DNA of 64,000 nucleotides from Candidatus Dojkabacteria bacterium (GTDB taxonomy: Bacteria > Patescibacteria > Dojkabacteria > SC72): contig JALNYV010000003.1 of NCBI GenBank assembly GCA_023229785.1, positions 30,406 through 94,405 on the forward strand, given 5' to 3'. Under the pieces are notes generated by a model, which worked only from the letters and a program-made list of their open reading frames with translations, had not been told where the DNA came from and did no database searches. This document shows positions 55,021 through 62,599 of this stretch, piece after piece. Numbering within the stretch: position 1 is the stretch's first letter; the number at the start of each line of letters is the position of its first letter. Made by a program: the position numbers and the translations under genes.

Positions 55021-56931
55021 ATGCTTATTTGGAAAGAGCCAACATATAGAATAGTTCAAAATTCTGAGCAATTAGATGCTTTATGCTTGATTTTAAACAA
55101 GGCTATCAAGGATAAAGTTCCAGTGTCCATTGACGTTGAGACAACTGGACCCTTTCCAGAATCGGGGCTGGACTATTACTATGGTTGGCTCTTAGGCATA
55201 TCCTTGTGTGTGGATAAAGAGGTTGGTTACTACATACCCTTAGCCCATACACAAAATGGTGTATTAAGAGAAGACCAGTTATCTATAAAAGAAGTGGCAC
55301 CTAAGTTAAATGACATTTTTTCTACAGATGGAATATATTTAGGACACAATATTAAGTTTGATTACAAATTTTTATGGCAAGCAGGGATTAAGTTACATCC
55401 GGTTTTTTGGGACACATCAATTGCTATACAACTTATTAACGGGGATAATTTCAAAACCCGTGCTCTAAAGAAAGTTATTCCTACTTTTGTTGAGATACCA
55501 GAAGGTGTTGTACAAACATTTAGTGATGTAGCAGAAGAGACGGCGGCAGAGGTTCCGTATGACATACTTGGGAAGTACGCAATAAACGATGTAATTTTTA
55601 CATACTATTTGTATCAAGCCTTAAAGCCAATAATTGACAGCAAGTTTAAAAAACTTTTTTATGGTGCTGAAATACCCTTAATCCCGGTGTTGGCTCATAT
55701 AGAATTAAGGGGTGTAAGAATAGATGCTGAGTATTTTAAGACGTTAAAAGAGCCACTTTTGAAGTATCAAGGACAAATAGAAAAGTTTGTTGAAAGTAAG
55801 TATGGTATTAGTATAGGCTCATCCTTGCAATTATCAACACTATTAAGCACAAAGTTTAAGGATGTTTACTTACCAAAGACATTAAAGGGAAGAGTTAGTG
55901 TAGATGAGAAAGCACTTAATACTATATTAAAAACAAATACGGTTAGCAGTGAAGTTTACAAAATAGCCAAAAGAACATTGACACATAGGGGTATAGCAAA
56001 AGCTATAGGAACATATGCGGATAAATTTCCAAAGATAGCAGACATATTCTATGAGGGAGATAATGTTTCTCATATTATTCATACAGATTTTGACCAGATA
56101 AAGAATAGTGGGAGGTTGTCATCAGCACCAAATATACAAAATTTACCAAGAGACGTTGGTGTTGACATACGCAGGGGTTTTATTCCAAGAGAGGGCTGTT
56201 GCTTTGTAGAAGCAGACTACTCATCTGAGGAATTAAGAATAACCACTTGTGTATCTGGTGAACAAAAAATGCTGGATGCTTATTTGAAAGACCCAAGAGG
56301 TGCTGACCTGCATACATTGACTGCCTGTGGTATATTTGATGTGGAGGTTCCTACTAAGGAGCAGAGGCATGTTGGTAAAACAATTAACTTCTCCCTTTTA
56401 TATGGGGCCACAGAGTATAGCATCAGTAAGACATTGAATTGTGATTTGGCTGAGGCTAAGGGACATGTGGCAATGTATTACCAAACATACCCCGGTATTC
56501 TCAAGTGGAAACAAGAAGAAGAGAGAAAGATAATTGAGCGTAGATATGTAGAAACTTTATTTGGTAGACGCAGGTATTTAGCAGATGATATTTATCCGGG
56601 GATGCAAGAGCATTGGAAATATGAAGCGGCAGTTAGACAACTAATCAACACTATTATACAAGGAACGTGTGCGGATATATTAAAGTTTACAATGGTAAAG
56701 TTAACAAAGGCTTTTGCCAAATTAGAAGAAGAAAATGAAGGGCTAATAGCAAGAATAGTTGCCACCTCACATGACTCTATTACTACAGAAACAAATAACC
56801 CAGAACTGATAGAGAAGACCATGAGAGAAAATATGGAATTTACCATTAGAAAAATTTTGATGCCGGTTGATATTACAGTAAAACATTCGTTTTCATCCAA
56901 AAAGTACAAGGAACAAGAAGAAGAGGTATGA
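55021..56931 (+). CDS. polA: family A DNA polymerase with 3'-5' exonuclease
   Basis: This is a 636-residue protein. The proofreading domain has D38 and E40 (DVETTG), D114 (GHNIKFDYKF) and Y186 with D190 (YAIND), a complete DEDDy set. The polymerase shows motif A (EADYSSEEL, D399), motif B (R449, K453, F457, Y461 in RHVGKTINFSLLYG) and motif C (ATSHDSITTE, H584, D585). In motif C the usual Glu after the Asp is Ser. F457 matches Escherichia coli F762, implying discrimination against dideoxynucleotides. There is no 5'-3' exonuclease domain, as usual in phage replicative enzymes. The start has no clear ribosome site and is probably coupled to ssb. No helicase or primase was recognised. Confidence 0.93.
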   Translation: MLIWKEPTYRIVQNSEQLDALCLILNKAIKDKVPVSIDVETTGPFPESGLDYYYGWLLGISLCVDKEVGYYIPLAHTQNGVLREDQLSIKEVAPKLNDIFSTDGIYLGHNIKFDYKFLWQAGIKLHPVFWDTSIAIQLINGDNFKTRALKKVIPTFVEIPEGVVQTFSDVAEETAAEVPYDILGKYAINDVIFTYYLYQALKPIIDSKFKKLFYGAEIPLIPVLAHIELRGVRIDAEYFKTLKEPLLKYQGQIEKFVESKYGISIGSSLQLSTLLSTKFKDVYLPKTLKGRVSVDEKALNTILKTNTVSSEVYKIAKRTLTHRGIAKAIGTYADKFPKIADIFYEGDNVSHIIHTDFDQIKNSGRLSSAPNIQNLPRDVGVDIRRGFIPREGCCFVEADYSSEELRITTCVSGEQKMLDAYLKDPRGADLHTLTACGIFDVEVPTKEQRHVGKTINFSLLYGATEYSISKTLNCDLAEAKGHVAMYYQTYPGILKWKQEEERKIIERRYVETLFGRRRYLADDIYPGMQEHWKYEAAVRQLINTIIQGTCADILKFTMVKLTKAFAKLEEENEGLIARIVATSHDSITTETNNPELIEKTMRENMEFTIRKILMPVDITVKHSFSSKKYKEQEEEV

Positions 56932-57404
56932 AACCATTTCACATAACAAAAAAAGAAGCAAAGGTACAAGAGGAAAGAGTTGCTAAGATTTTAGCAGACC
57001 ACCTTAATTGTTATGCTTGCGCCGGTTTAGACAACAACCCATTTTGGGATGGAATTATTGAGACACCAGATTCAATTTGTGGAAAAACAGGATGTTTGAC
57101 ATTTGAATTAAAAGACGAGAGAAACAAATCAAGTAAAACAGGGAACCATTTTCTGGAGATAGTCAGCCGTAAAGTCCCCTCCGGGATACTTACCACAAAA
57201 GCCGATTTGTGGGCTATTTTGGTTAGTGAAAATGAATTAATTGTTATTCCAACAGAACATATCAGATTGGGAGTTATAGATAATAAGTGGGTCTGTAAGT
57301 CAGGTGGGGATTTAGATTCTGAGGGTAAAGGTACGAGCAGGGGGCTTCTCGTGCCTATAACATGGCTCAGGGAGCATGAAAAGAGTCAAGTCATTACGTG
57401 GTGA
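56928..57404 (+). CDS. PD-(D/E)XK nuclease-like protein
   Basis: This 158-residue protein has an N-terminal helix followed by NNPFWDGIIETPD and LTFELKDER. The Asp and the ExK triad are spaced as in PD-(D/E)XK nucleases (Holliday resolvase or exonuclease type). It overlaps the polymerase by four bases (ATGA), so it likely works in replication, recombination or repair. The match is by short motif only. Confidence 0.55.
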   Translation: MKPFHITKKEAKVQEERVAKILADHLNCYACAGLDNNPFWDGIIETPDSICGKTGCLTFELKDERNKSSKTGNHFLEIVSRKVPSGILTTKADLWAILVSENELIVIPTEHIRLGVIDNKWVCKSGGDLDSEGKGTSRGLLVPITWLREHEKSQVITW

Positions 57405-57714
57405 TAGAGTACAAAAAATGGTTAAAAAAGTAGATAATATAGGTATGAGAATAAAGAAAATTTTTCCTTTATCTAAGGATTCAGTTGAGGTTGAAAAGCT
57501 CAACATAATACAAGCAAATATTAGCTCAATTATATTAATGTTGCGGGTTCTGGAAGAAGATATGAGGGATGCTGTAATAGAGAGGGAAGAGGTCATCAAC
57601 TCAATACTCACTAAGAACGACTATGAAAGAGGACCATTTGAAACAGTTTATTACTTACCTCAAAGTAATAGGCTAGTCATCAGGGAACTAAAAAAAGAAG
57701 ATATAGGTGTATGA
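57376..57714 (+). CDS. hypothetical protein
   Basis: This is a 112-residue helical protein (MKRVKSLRGDRVQKMVKK). The start is uncertain: the ATG at 57376 overlaps the nuclease gene by 29 bases, and a second ATG 14 codons later is possible. The long central helix (EVEKLNIIQANISSIILMLR) could form a coiled coil. It ends in an ATGA overlap with the sigma-like gene. Confidence 0.4.
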   Translation: MKRVKSLRGDRVQKMVKKVDNIGMRIKKIFPLSKDSVEVEKLNIIQANISSIILMLRVLEEDMRDAVIEREEVINSILTKNDYERGPFETVYYLPQSNRLVIRELKKEDIGV

Positions 57715-58331
57715 AATCAAAAAGGGATGAGCTAATAAAAGAAGGGACTTTAATAGTTGATAAACTCCTTTCTTGTTTCACAAAGAAACACCATCTATAT
57801 GCTTTTATGTCAAAAGAAGATATTGAGGATATGCGGTCTGCCTGTATAGTTGAGATAATAACAAGGATTGATTGTTTTGACAGTAGCAGAGATGTAAAAT
57901 TATTAACCTATCTATATCCGCGCATAAATGGATTTTTTAAAGACTACTTATCCAAAGAAATAAGACATAGAAAAACAGAAACAGGGTTTATTCTGGATAG
58001 GTTGTCAGAGGTAATAGATAATTATTTAGATTTTAGTAGCGAGCAAGCAATTCAGTATCTAAAGAATGAGACAATGTGTATTGGCACTATTAACGATGAT
58101 ATATCAACAATACTTAGTAACGAATTAAGAAAGTCTTTATCAGAATTAGATAAAGAAATGGTATATGTCATTTTAGGGGTGTACATTCTAAACAAAAACA
58201 TTATTGCTATAGCAAAAGAATTAGATTATTCAGAAACGTCGGGATGGGTATATAAAATAAAAAAGAAAGCTCTTGTACGACTTAAAGAGAGTTTAGAAAA
58301 GAAAGGAGTAAAACCTAAATATGTTAACTGA
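57711..58331 (+). CDS. sigma-70-like transcription factor
   Basis: This 206-residue protein has two parts like a minimal sigma factor. Residues about 35-85 match region 2 (SKEDIEDMRSACIVEIITRI, FDSSRDVKLLTYLYPRI, KDYLSKEI), which binds core polymerase and the -10 element. Residues about 140-195 match region 4 (LSELDKEMVYVILGVYILNK, IAIAKELDYSETSGWVYKIK), a helix-turn-helix for the -35 element. It probably directs host RNA polymerase to late phage promoters. A second, less typical candidate lies at 62912-63490. Confidence 0.68.
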   Translation: MKSKRDELIKEGTLIVDKLLSCFTKKHHLYAFMSKEDIEDMRSACIVEIITRIDCFDSSRDVKLLTYLYPRINGFFKDYLSKEIRHRKTETGFILDRLSEVIDNYLDFSSEQAIQYLKNETMCIGTINDDISTILSNELRKSLSELDKEMVYVILGVYILNKNIIAIAKELDYSETSGWVYKIKKKALVRLKESLEKKGVKPKYVN

Positions 58332-58638
58332 AGCCATTCAAGGAATAAGTTCATTTATTTCCATTGAGAGTATTGTGGCGGCTGTGGTGGGAGCTTTTGC
58401 CCCATACATAGTTGAAAAAGTTAAGAGTAAGATGGAACTCAACACACAGATAATTGTTATTGTTCTTGGTGTTGTCGGTGCTTTTGTAGCATATGGTTCG
58501 AGTCTTATCCTCTTTTACTTGAAGTTGTCAACAACACATGTTGATATTGCAACATCACTTCAAGTTGGATTTGCTGTAACAGAAACTATTGCTACCTTGA
58601 TGTATCAGAGGTATATAAAAGAAAAGAAGGAGATTTAA
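58321..58638 (+). CDS. membrane protein, holin candidate
   Basis: This 105-residue protein has two or three membrane helices (SIVAAVVGAFAPYIV, IIVIVLGVVGAFVAYGSSLIL, and a weaker VGFAVTETIATLMY). The tail is basic (RYIKEKKEI). Size and layout fit a small holin. It overlaps the sigma-like gene by 11 bases and is followed by two envelope proteins, which together resemble a lysis or envelope module placed in the early operon. Its pairing with the endolysin at 29261-29644 is inference. Confidence 0.5.
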   Translation: MLTEAIQGISSFISIESIVAAVVGAFAPYIVEKVKSKMELNTQIIVIVLGVVGAFVAYGSSLILFYLKLSTTHVDIATSLQVGFAVTETIATLMYQRYIKEKKEI

Positions 58639-58644
58639 GTTATT

Positions 58645-59160
58645 ATGAAGAAGATATTAAGTATTATTGTAATTTTTGCGTTGCTGGTTATTTTTGTGTC
58701 TCCGTTAATGGCACAAGATACTAATAACAAGAACAGTGCTGGTTATTGTGGCATGTTGTTCAATGATTCTAAACTGTCGGGGGTGTTTGGGGTAGGCCAG
58801 AGAGTAAAAGGAAATCTTTGGTCGATGGAGTTGTTCTCAAGTGGTGCTAATAAGTCACTTGGAGTTGACATTATATACTTTGTTAAACCAAACAACCTTA
58901 TTGGTATTATACCATCTGCGCTTTCCATTGGTGCTATCGCTGGGCCAAATAACGATTGGGTAGCTTCTGAGACAGAAGGGATGCCCTCTATTTCATACTT
59001 TGCCGGAGCAACAGGTGTTGTTTGTGTATATGATGTAATTATCAATAATGTACATACATTCGATATCTGGGGAAATGCTAAGTATACTTTCGAGTTTAAC
59101 AATTCTGATTCTTATGAGTCCAATTGGCGAATTGCTGCCGGGTTGTCGATGTTGTTTTAA
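58645..59160 (+). CDS. outer-membrane beta-barrel protein candidate
   Basis: This 171-residue protein has a clean signal peptide (MKKILSIIVIFALLVIFVSPLMAQ). Alternating amphipathic strands (LWSMELFSSGANKSLGVDIIY, FDIWGNAKYTFEFNN) lead to an ending WRIAAGLSMLF. A C-terminal Phe after alternating residues is the outer-membrane insertion signal of diderm bacteria. Phage-encoded barrels such as Lom alter the surface of infected cells, for example by blocking superinfection. It is followed by a GC-rich hairpin. The barrel call is moderate; the role is inferred. Confidence 0.6.
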   Translation: MKKILSIIVIFALLVIFVSPLMAQDTNNKNSAGYCGMLFNDSKLSGVFGVGQRVKGNLWSMELFSSGANKSLGVDIIYFVKPNNLIGIIPSALSIGAIAGPNNDWVASETEGMPSISYFAGATGVVCVYDVIINNVHTFDIWGNAKYTFEFNNSDSYESNWRIAAGLSMLF

Positions 59161-59171
59161 TGTTATCATGT

Positions 59172-59192
59172 GGAGGGGATTATTTCCCCTCC
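59172..59192 (+). terminator. GC-rich hairpin after the barrel protein gene
   Basis: Eight-base arms GGAGGGGA and TCCCCTCC enclose a five-base loop 11 bases after the stop codon. No U-tract follows, so termination would be partial. It resembles the hairpin after the major tail protein gene. Confidence 0.45.
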
Positions 59193-59211
59193 CATTAGAT
59201 TGGTTATATTT

Positions 59212-59826
59212 ATGAAAACGTTTTTATCAAAAAATACAACTCTTTTTATATGCGTTATACTGTTGGTGTTATTGGCAGCCGTAAAGATGCAACTCAATGA
59301 GAATAAAAATGAGTTAGATAATTTGAAGTATGTTATAAAGAATGAAAAAATAGCTGTTTCTACTATAACATCCTATTCGCTATCTCTAACCAATGAATTG
59401 GGGGTAGCTATAGACTCAATAACAAAGTTGAATGCTCTGGCACGAGACACGGTAAGACCGGCGAAGCAAGTAGACACGCTAATAATGTTTGATACTATAG
59501 TGGTTGAGACTACTATTACAACATATGCTGACAGTATCACGAATAGTTACATTAAGAACAGCAGCCTAAAATTTGGAACAATAAGTTTTGTTGATACAAG
59601 TAACCACTTTGTTGATGTAAACGTTGTTGTTGACTTTCCACATGGACAACGAACAATTTACTATAGAGATAAGTATGTCAGAAAATACTTTAATAAATTT
59701 GTGGGTATTGGAAGAAATGATAATAGGTGGTTTGTACAAACCATATTTATGTATGGTGATATAGGTGTTGGTTTTAGTTTGAACACAAAAGGAAAAATAG
59801 GGTATGCGTGCATCTTGCACTTATAA
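59212..59826 (+). CDS. membrane-anchored envelope protein (spanin-like candidate)
   Basis: I start at the ATG at 59212 (MKTFLSKNTTLF); an upstream in-frame ATG would begin inside the hairpin. The 204-residue protein has one N-terminal membrane helix (FICVILLVLLAAV) and a helical region (NENKNELDNLKYVI). A periplasmic-type beta-rich end follows (DVNVVVDFPHGQRTIYY, GDIGVGFSLNTKGKIGY). An inner-membrane anchor with a periplasmic coiled coil suits an i-spanin, but the beta-rich end does not. No o-spanin lipoprotein is adjacent. Confidence 0.4.
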   Translation: MKTFLSKNTTLFICVILLVLLAAVKMQLNENKNELDNLKYVIKNEKIAVSTITSYSLSLTNELGVAIDSITKLNALARDTVRPAKQVDTLIMFDTIVVETTITTYADSITNSYIKNSSLKFGTISFVDTSNHFVDVNVVVDFPHGQRTIYYRDKYVRKYFNKFVGIGRNDNRWFVQTIFMYGDIGVGFSLNTKGKIGYACILHL

Positions 59827-60148
59827 AGACGTTGTAAAAGAGACTGCTCGTAGAACGGGTGGTTCAGTTCAAGAAACTGACTTTGTTATTCGAGCATTTG
59901 TTGCAACAATCAAGCATAATGTGTACAATGGGTACAGAGTACCCATACCACAATTAGGGGTTATGTATCCGTATGTTTACAAGCAAGCAATATTTAATTT
60001 ACCCAATGGGGCCACTATATATAGTGCTGAAAGAGCAACACCTAAGATGTACTTTTCCAAAGAATTTAAATTACATTTAAGAAATAATAAGAAGGTAGTA
60101 GAGGTATTAAAAAATGGAAAAAAAGCACAACGTAACCATAGATTTTGA
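59804..60148 (+). CDS. HU/IHF-like DNA-binding protein
   Basis: This 114-residue protein follows the HU layout: a two-helix start (YKDVVKETARRTGGSVQETD, FVIRAFVATIKHNVYNG) and a strand with YRVPIPQLGVMYPY in place of the usual v.i.GFG.F. A basic arm follows, then PKMYFSKEFKLHLRNN, matching the p.F.....lk ending. It would bend or compact DNA in replication or packaging. It overlaps its neighbours on both sides. The match is partial, since the loop PQLG replaces the usual GFG. Confidence 0.6.
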   Translation: MRASCTYKDVVKETARRTGGSVQETDFVIRAFVATIKHNVYNGYRVPIPQLGVMYPYVYKQAIFNLPNGATIYSAERATPKMYFSKEFKLHLRNNKKVVEVLKNGKKAQRNHRF

Positions 60149-60464
60149 AGTTGTTACTGAAGGAATGGTTACTTTTTACCCAGATGAAGACGAAGATGCG
60201 GATACTGGGACAACAACCACAGACACTGAGACAATAGTATTTGAAAATGTACCTATGGCTGTTGCAGACGTACATAGTCAGTTAGTTGAGGGTAGTAGCA
60301 ACAAATCAAGCAAGTTGTTTACGTTCAGGTTTCCCGAAGGTTATAGTACTTGTTTATTTTCTATTCCTTATAGCAGGCTAGTGCATATAACTGTTGCAAA
60401 CTACGTATATGAAGAATTGCATGACGTTATAACAAAGATAGAAAATAAGGAACCAATAGAGTAA
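60114..60464 (+). CDS. hypothetical protein
   Basis: This is a 116-residue strand-rich protein with an acidic, Thr-rich loop (PDEDEDADTGTTTTDTETI). It overlaps the HU-like gene by 35 bases, and GAGG lies upstream of its ATG. I recognise no family. Confidence 0.45.
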   Translation: MEKKHNVTIDFEVVTEGMVTFYPDEDEDADTGTTTTDTETIVFENVPMAVADVHSQLVEGSSNKSSKLFTFRFPEGYSTCLFSIPYSRLVHITVANYVYEELHDVITKIENKEPIE

Positions 60465-60466
60465 TA

Positions 60467-60946
60467 ATGCATACTGGTGTAGACTTAGGCTATAATACAA
60501 CTGCTGTTATAACACTTAATAGTAAAGGTAAGGTTCTTTATAAAAAGACCTTTGGCTATGGCAATAATGATGAACTAAAGGGTGCTGCTAAGGGGCACCC
60601 TCTTCTAAGAAATAAACTGTATGAGTATGAATTCCGGGAATTTTTTCTTGAAAACGACATTACAGGCACTGTTGTAATGGAGTATCCTATGGGCTCATTT
60701 TTTGGTAATGCTATCAAACTTGCGGAGATGTTTGGTTTTTATGGGTCTGTGTTGTTAGATTATTTTCCAGCAGAAAAGGTTTTTGTACCCAAAGCTAGCT
60801 CAATTAAGAAGTTTATAACAGGACACGGTAATGCCAGTAAAGAGGATGTTATACAGGCGTGTGAAGCACTTGGGTATACAGTGAACAGCGAACATGAAGC
60901 GGATGCGCTTGCAATGGCGTTAATGAGCTACAAAAACTCACTCTAA
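60467..60946 (+). CDS. RuvC-like Holliday junction resolvase
   Basis: This 159-residue protein has the RNase H-fold acidic residues of RuvC: D6 in GVDLGYNTTAV, E72 in VVMEYPMG, and the pair in SEHEADALAMAL (E142 and D146). It also has IKKFITGHGNASKEDV, the KxxxTGxGxAxK-like block of the family. It would resolve branched DNA before packaging. It is the last rightward gene, and its end overlaps the leftward 97-residue gene by nine bases. Confidence 0.78.
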   Translation: MHTGVDLGYNTTAVITLNSKGKVLYKKTFGYGNNDELKGAAKGHPLLRNKLYEYEFREFFLENDITGTVVMEYPMGSFFGNAIKLAEMFGFYGSVLLDYFPAEKVFVPKASSIKKFITGHGNASKEDVIQACEALGYTVNSEHEADALAMALMSYKNSL

Positions 60947-61231
60947 ATCACCATTTTCTACTATCTTTTCGTCCTCATACTTGGATAACTTTCTTCGGTA
61001 AAACTCTGACCCTGCTGCTAAAATCGCTCCGTATAATGAGTTTCCAGATGAGTAGTTTTTATTCATTTCAAATAGCTTCCAAACTATACGGGATATAATG
61101 TAATTAACATGACCAGCCACATCCTTAACAACATTTCCTTCACTGTCTCTACGAATCCCATCAAGTCCTTTGATAAGGTTATCAATGAATTCATCCATCC
61201 ACTTGCGTTCATCTTTTTTTAAGTAGGGCAT
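60938..61231 (-). CDS. hypothetical protein, DUF6899-like
   Basis: This 97-residue helical protein begins MPYLKKDERKWMDEFIDNL. Its centre (VAGHVNYIISRIVWKLFEM) and end (LYGAILAAGSEFYRRKLSKYEDEK) resemble a small phage-associated family often annotated DUF6899. The function of that family is not known to me. It has AAAGGAACATT upstream and lies directly after tRNA-Ile in the leftward cluster. Confidence 0.55.
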   Translation of the reverse strand: MPYLKKDERKWMDEFIDNLIKGLDGIRRDSEGNVVKDVAGHVNYIISRIVWKLFEMNKNYSSGNSLYGAILAAGSEFYRRKLSKYEDEKIVENGDLE

Positions 61232-61247
61232 AATGTTCCTTTCAAAA

Positions 61248-61321
61248 TAGGCCGGGGTGGATTTGAACCACCTGCCTCATGCTTATAAGGCATGGGCTCT
61301 AACCAATTGAGCTACCGGCCC
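61248..61321 (-). tRNA. tRNA-Ile(TAT)
   Basis: A full 74-base cloverleaf folds. The acceptor GGGCCGG pairs with CCGGCCT (first pair G-U), the D-stem is GCTC/GAGC, and the anticodon stem CATGC/GCATG has loop CTTATAA. The T-stem GGTGG/CCACC has loop TTCAAAT. The anticodon reads AUA, a codon common in this AT-rich genome. No CCA is encoded. Confidence 0.93.
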
Positions 61322-61365
61322 GTTGTTCATAAAATAATTTTCTCTAAGTTTCTTAAAGTAGTTTG

Positions 61366-61701
61366 TTACAAATATTCTATCTTAATAAATTCATCAGCCA
61401 TTTGGGAATCAACCCATTTTTTAATCCTAGCTTCCACTATAGCTAGCTCACCACTGCGCTTTGCTACTTCTAGTTTTAACCATTTCTGAAACGTTTTGGT
61501 GTTTACTAATCTTTTAAACGCAGCTTTTCTATTTTGTGCTTGGCTTTTGTACTCACGAGATTCACCCCTAGCTCCAGACGCATGGTGTATTATTCTAATA
61601 CCTGACTCAGTTTTATTTTGGTGTTGTCCACCATGTCCCCCGGAGCAAAAAGTTTGGAGTTCAAAGTCTTTTTTAGTTATGCTAAAAAGTAACTCTCTCA
61701 T
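61366..61701 (-). CDS. GGQ-domain release-factor-like protein (ArfB/RF-1 domain type)
   Basis: This 111-residue protein contains CSGGHGGQHQNKTESGIRII followed by HHASGARGESREYKSQAQN. That is the catalytic GGQ loop and flanking strands of class I release factors and ArfB-type ribosome rescue enzymes. It lacks the codon-recognition domains. ArfB also has a basic C-terminal tail that enters the mRNA channel; here the tail is short and ends KKWVDSQMADEFIKIEYL, so rescue by the ArfB mechanism is uncertain. It would hydrolyse peptidyl-tRNA in the ribosome. It sits between tRNA-Gln and tRNA-Ile, with a strong GAGGAAAG ribosome site. Confidence 0.75.
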   Translation of the reverse strand: MRELLFSITKKDFELQTFCSGGHGGQHQNKTESGIRIIHHASGARGESREYKSQAQNRKAAFKRLVNTKTFQKWLKLEVAKRSGELAIVEARIKKWVDSQMADEFIKIEYL

Positions 61702-61722
61702 ATGCTTTCCTCATATAAATTT

Positions 61723-61793
61723 CTGGCAGGAGAGGAGTTGAACCTCTATTATCGGGGTCAAAGCCCGACGCCCTACCATTGGACTACCTGCCA
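61723..61793 (-). tRNA. tRNA-Gln(TTG)
   Basis: The 71-base cloverleaf has acceptor TGGCAGG/CCTGCCA with a first U-A pair, as in bacterial glutamine tRNAs. The anticodon stem TCGGG/CCCGA has loop CTTTGAC, and the T-stem is AGAGG/CCTCT. The discriminator is G. The anticodon reads CAA. Confidence 0.92.
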
Positions 61794-61807
61794 ATATCTT
61801 TAGTTTA

Positions 61808-61880
61808 TCTAGGAAGGGGGACTCGAACCCCCAACCACTCGGCCCCAAACCGAGAACTCCACCAATTGAGCTATTCCTAG
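61808..61880 (-). tRNA. tRNA-Pro(TGG)
   Basis: The 73-base cloverleaf has acceptor CTAGGAA/TTCCTAG with a first C-G pair, as is usual for bacterial proline tRNAs. The anticodon stem CTCGG/CCGAG has loop TTTGGGG, and the T-stem GGGGG/CCCCC has loop TTCGAGT. The discriminator is A. It would read CCA and probably other CCN codons. Confidence 0.92.
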
Positions 61881-61883
61881 TTT

Positions 61884-62111
61884 TTACCAACCTAACTTAA
61901 CTATCTCTTCTTTGATTAGTCTAATCTCATCATCTGTTAGTACTACATCTATATCCTTAAAAAACTTTGCCTTACCGGGTTCATTGTGGTTGTACAAAAC
62001 TTTTCCTACACCCCAACACTTATTCCCATTATGTAGGCTAACATCTCTTTCCATCCCCTTATCTGTGACGAGCACAGCAATGTCAATACTAACTCTTATG
62101 TTTTCTTTCAT
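61884..62111 (-). CDS. hypothetical protein
   Basis: The 75-residue product begins MKENIRVSIDIAVLVTD. I choose the ATG at 62111 rather than one five codons earlier, because it overlaps the stop of the upstream 54-residue gene as ATGA. The protein is mixed alpha/beta with a C-terminal helix (TDDEIRLIKEEIVKLGW). It lies between tRNA-Pro and a small membrane protein gene. Family not recognised. Confidence 0.5.
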   Translation of the reverse strand: MKENIRVSIDIAVLVTDKGMERDVSLHNGNKCWGVGKVLYNHNEPGKAKFFKDIDVVLTDDEIRLIKEEIVKLGW

Positions 62112-62272
62112 CTTTTTTTCCAACATTCTATAAAAGCACTAGTAAAGTCACAAATAGAAAGATATGTTTCTTTAATAAATGAGTAAATTATGTCTGCTAC
62201 CAACAAGGGGATTATGGATAGAATGAGGACTGTTCTTCGCAACCAATCTGTTTTTATTTCATGAATAGCCAT
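62108..62272 (-). CDS. 54-residue single-span membrane protein
   Basis: A short frame starts MAIHEIKTDWLRRTV, has a hydrophobic helix (LILSIIPLLVADIIYSFI), and ends in a polar tail with ECWKKR. GTGGGG lies upstream, and the stop overlaps the next gene's start as ATGA. It fills the gap between two small genes in the same direction. The layout (basic residues before one helix) suggests an inner-membrane protein; the function is unknown. Confidence 0.55.
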   Translation of the reverse strand: MAIHEIKTDWLRRTVLILSIIPLLVADIIYSFIKETYLSICDFTSAFIECWKKR

Positions 62273-62287
62273 ACTAGTATAACCCCA

Positions 62288-62512
62288 CTAACCACATAAA
62301 TGTTCCAACATTTTTTTATAGCAGTCTATTTTTTGTTCACCTTTTAAGACAACTAAAGCATTGTCAACCCATTCACCATAAACATCTAAAGTTAAACAGT
62401 ACATACTTTTTACTTGCTCAGTAACTAGGGCAACTTTATGGGCAGTTGGGTATTTACTAAAGGCTCTTTTAGTTATAATCTCTATATATTTTTTTTCTAA
62501 TTTTTCTGTCAT
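62288..62512 (-). CDS. hypothetical protein
   Basis: This is a 74-residue helical protein (MTEKLEKKYIEIITKRAF). Its ribosome site AGGAG is part of the 3' acceptor strand of the upstream tRNA-Thr, so tRNA 3' processing would remove it. Family not recognised. Confidence 0.45.
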   Translation of the reverse strand: MTEKLEKKYIEIITKRAFSKYPTAHKVALVTEQVKSMYCLTLDVYGEWVDNALVVLKGEQKIDCYKKMLEHLCG

Positions 62513-62519
62513 AAAAAAG

Positions 62520-62592
62520 AGCTCCTGAGAGGTTTTGAACCTCCGACCTACGGTTTACAAGGCCGTTGCTCTACCAACTGAGCTACAGGAGC
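62520..62592 (-). tRNA. tRNA-Thr(TGT)
   Basis: The 73-base cloverleaf has acceptor GCTCCTG/CAGGAGC, D-stem GCTC/GAGC, anticodon loop CTTGTAA and T-stem GGAGG/CCTCT. The anticodon stem has a C-A mismatch next to the loop. The discriminator is U rather than the A usual for bacterial threonine tRNAs. It reads ACA. Confidence 0.88.
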
Positions 62593-62599
62593 TATATCC

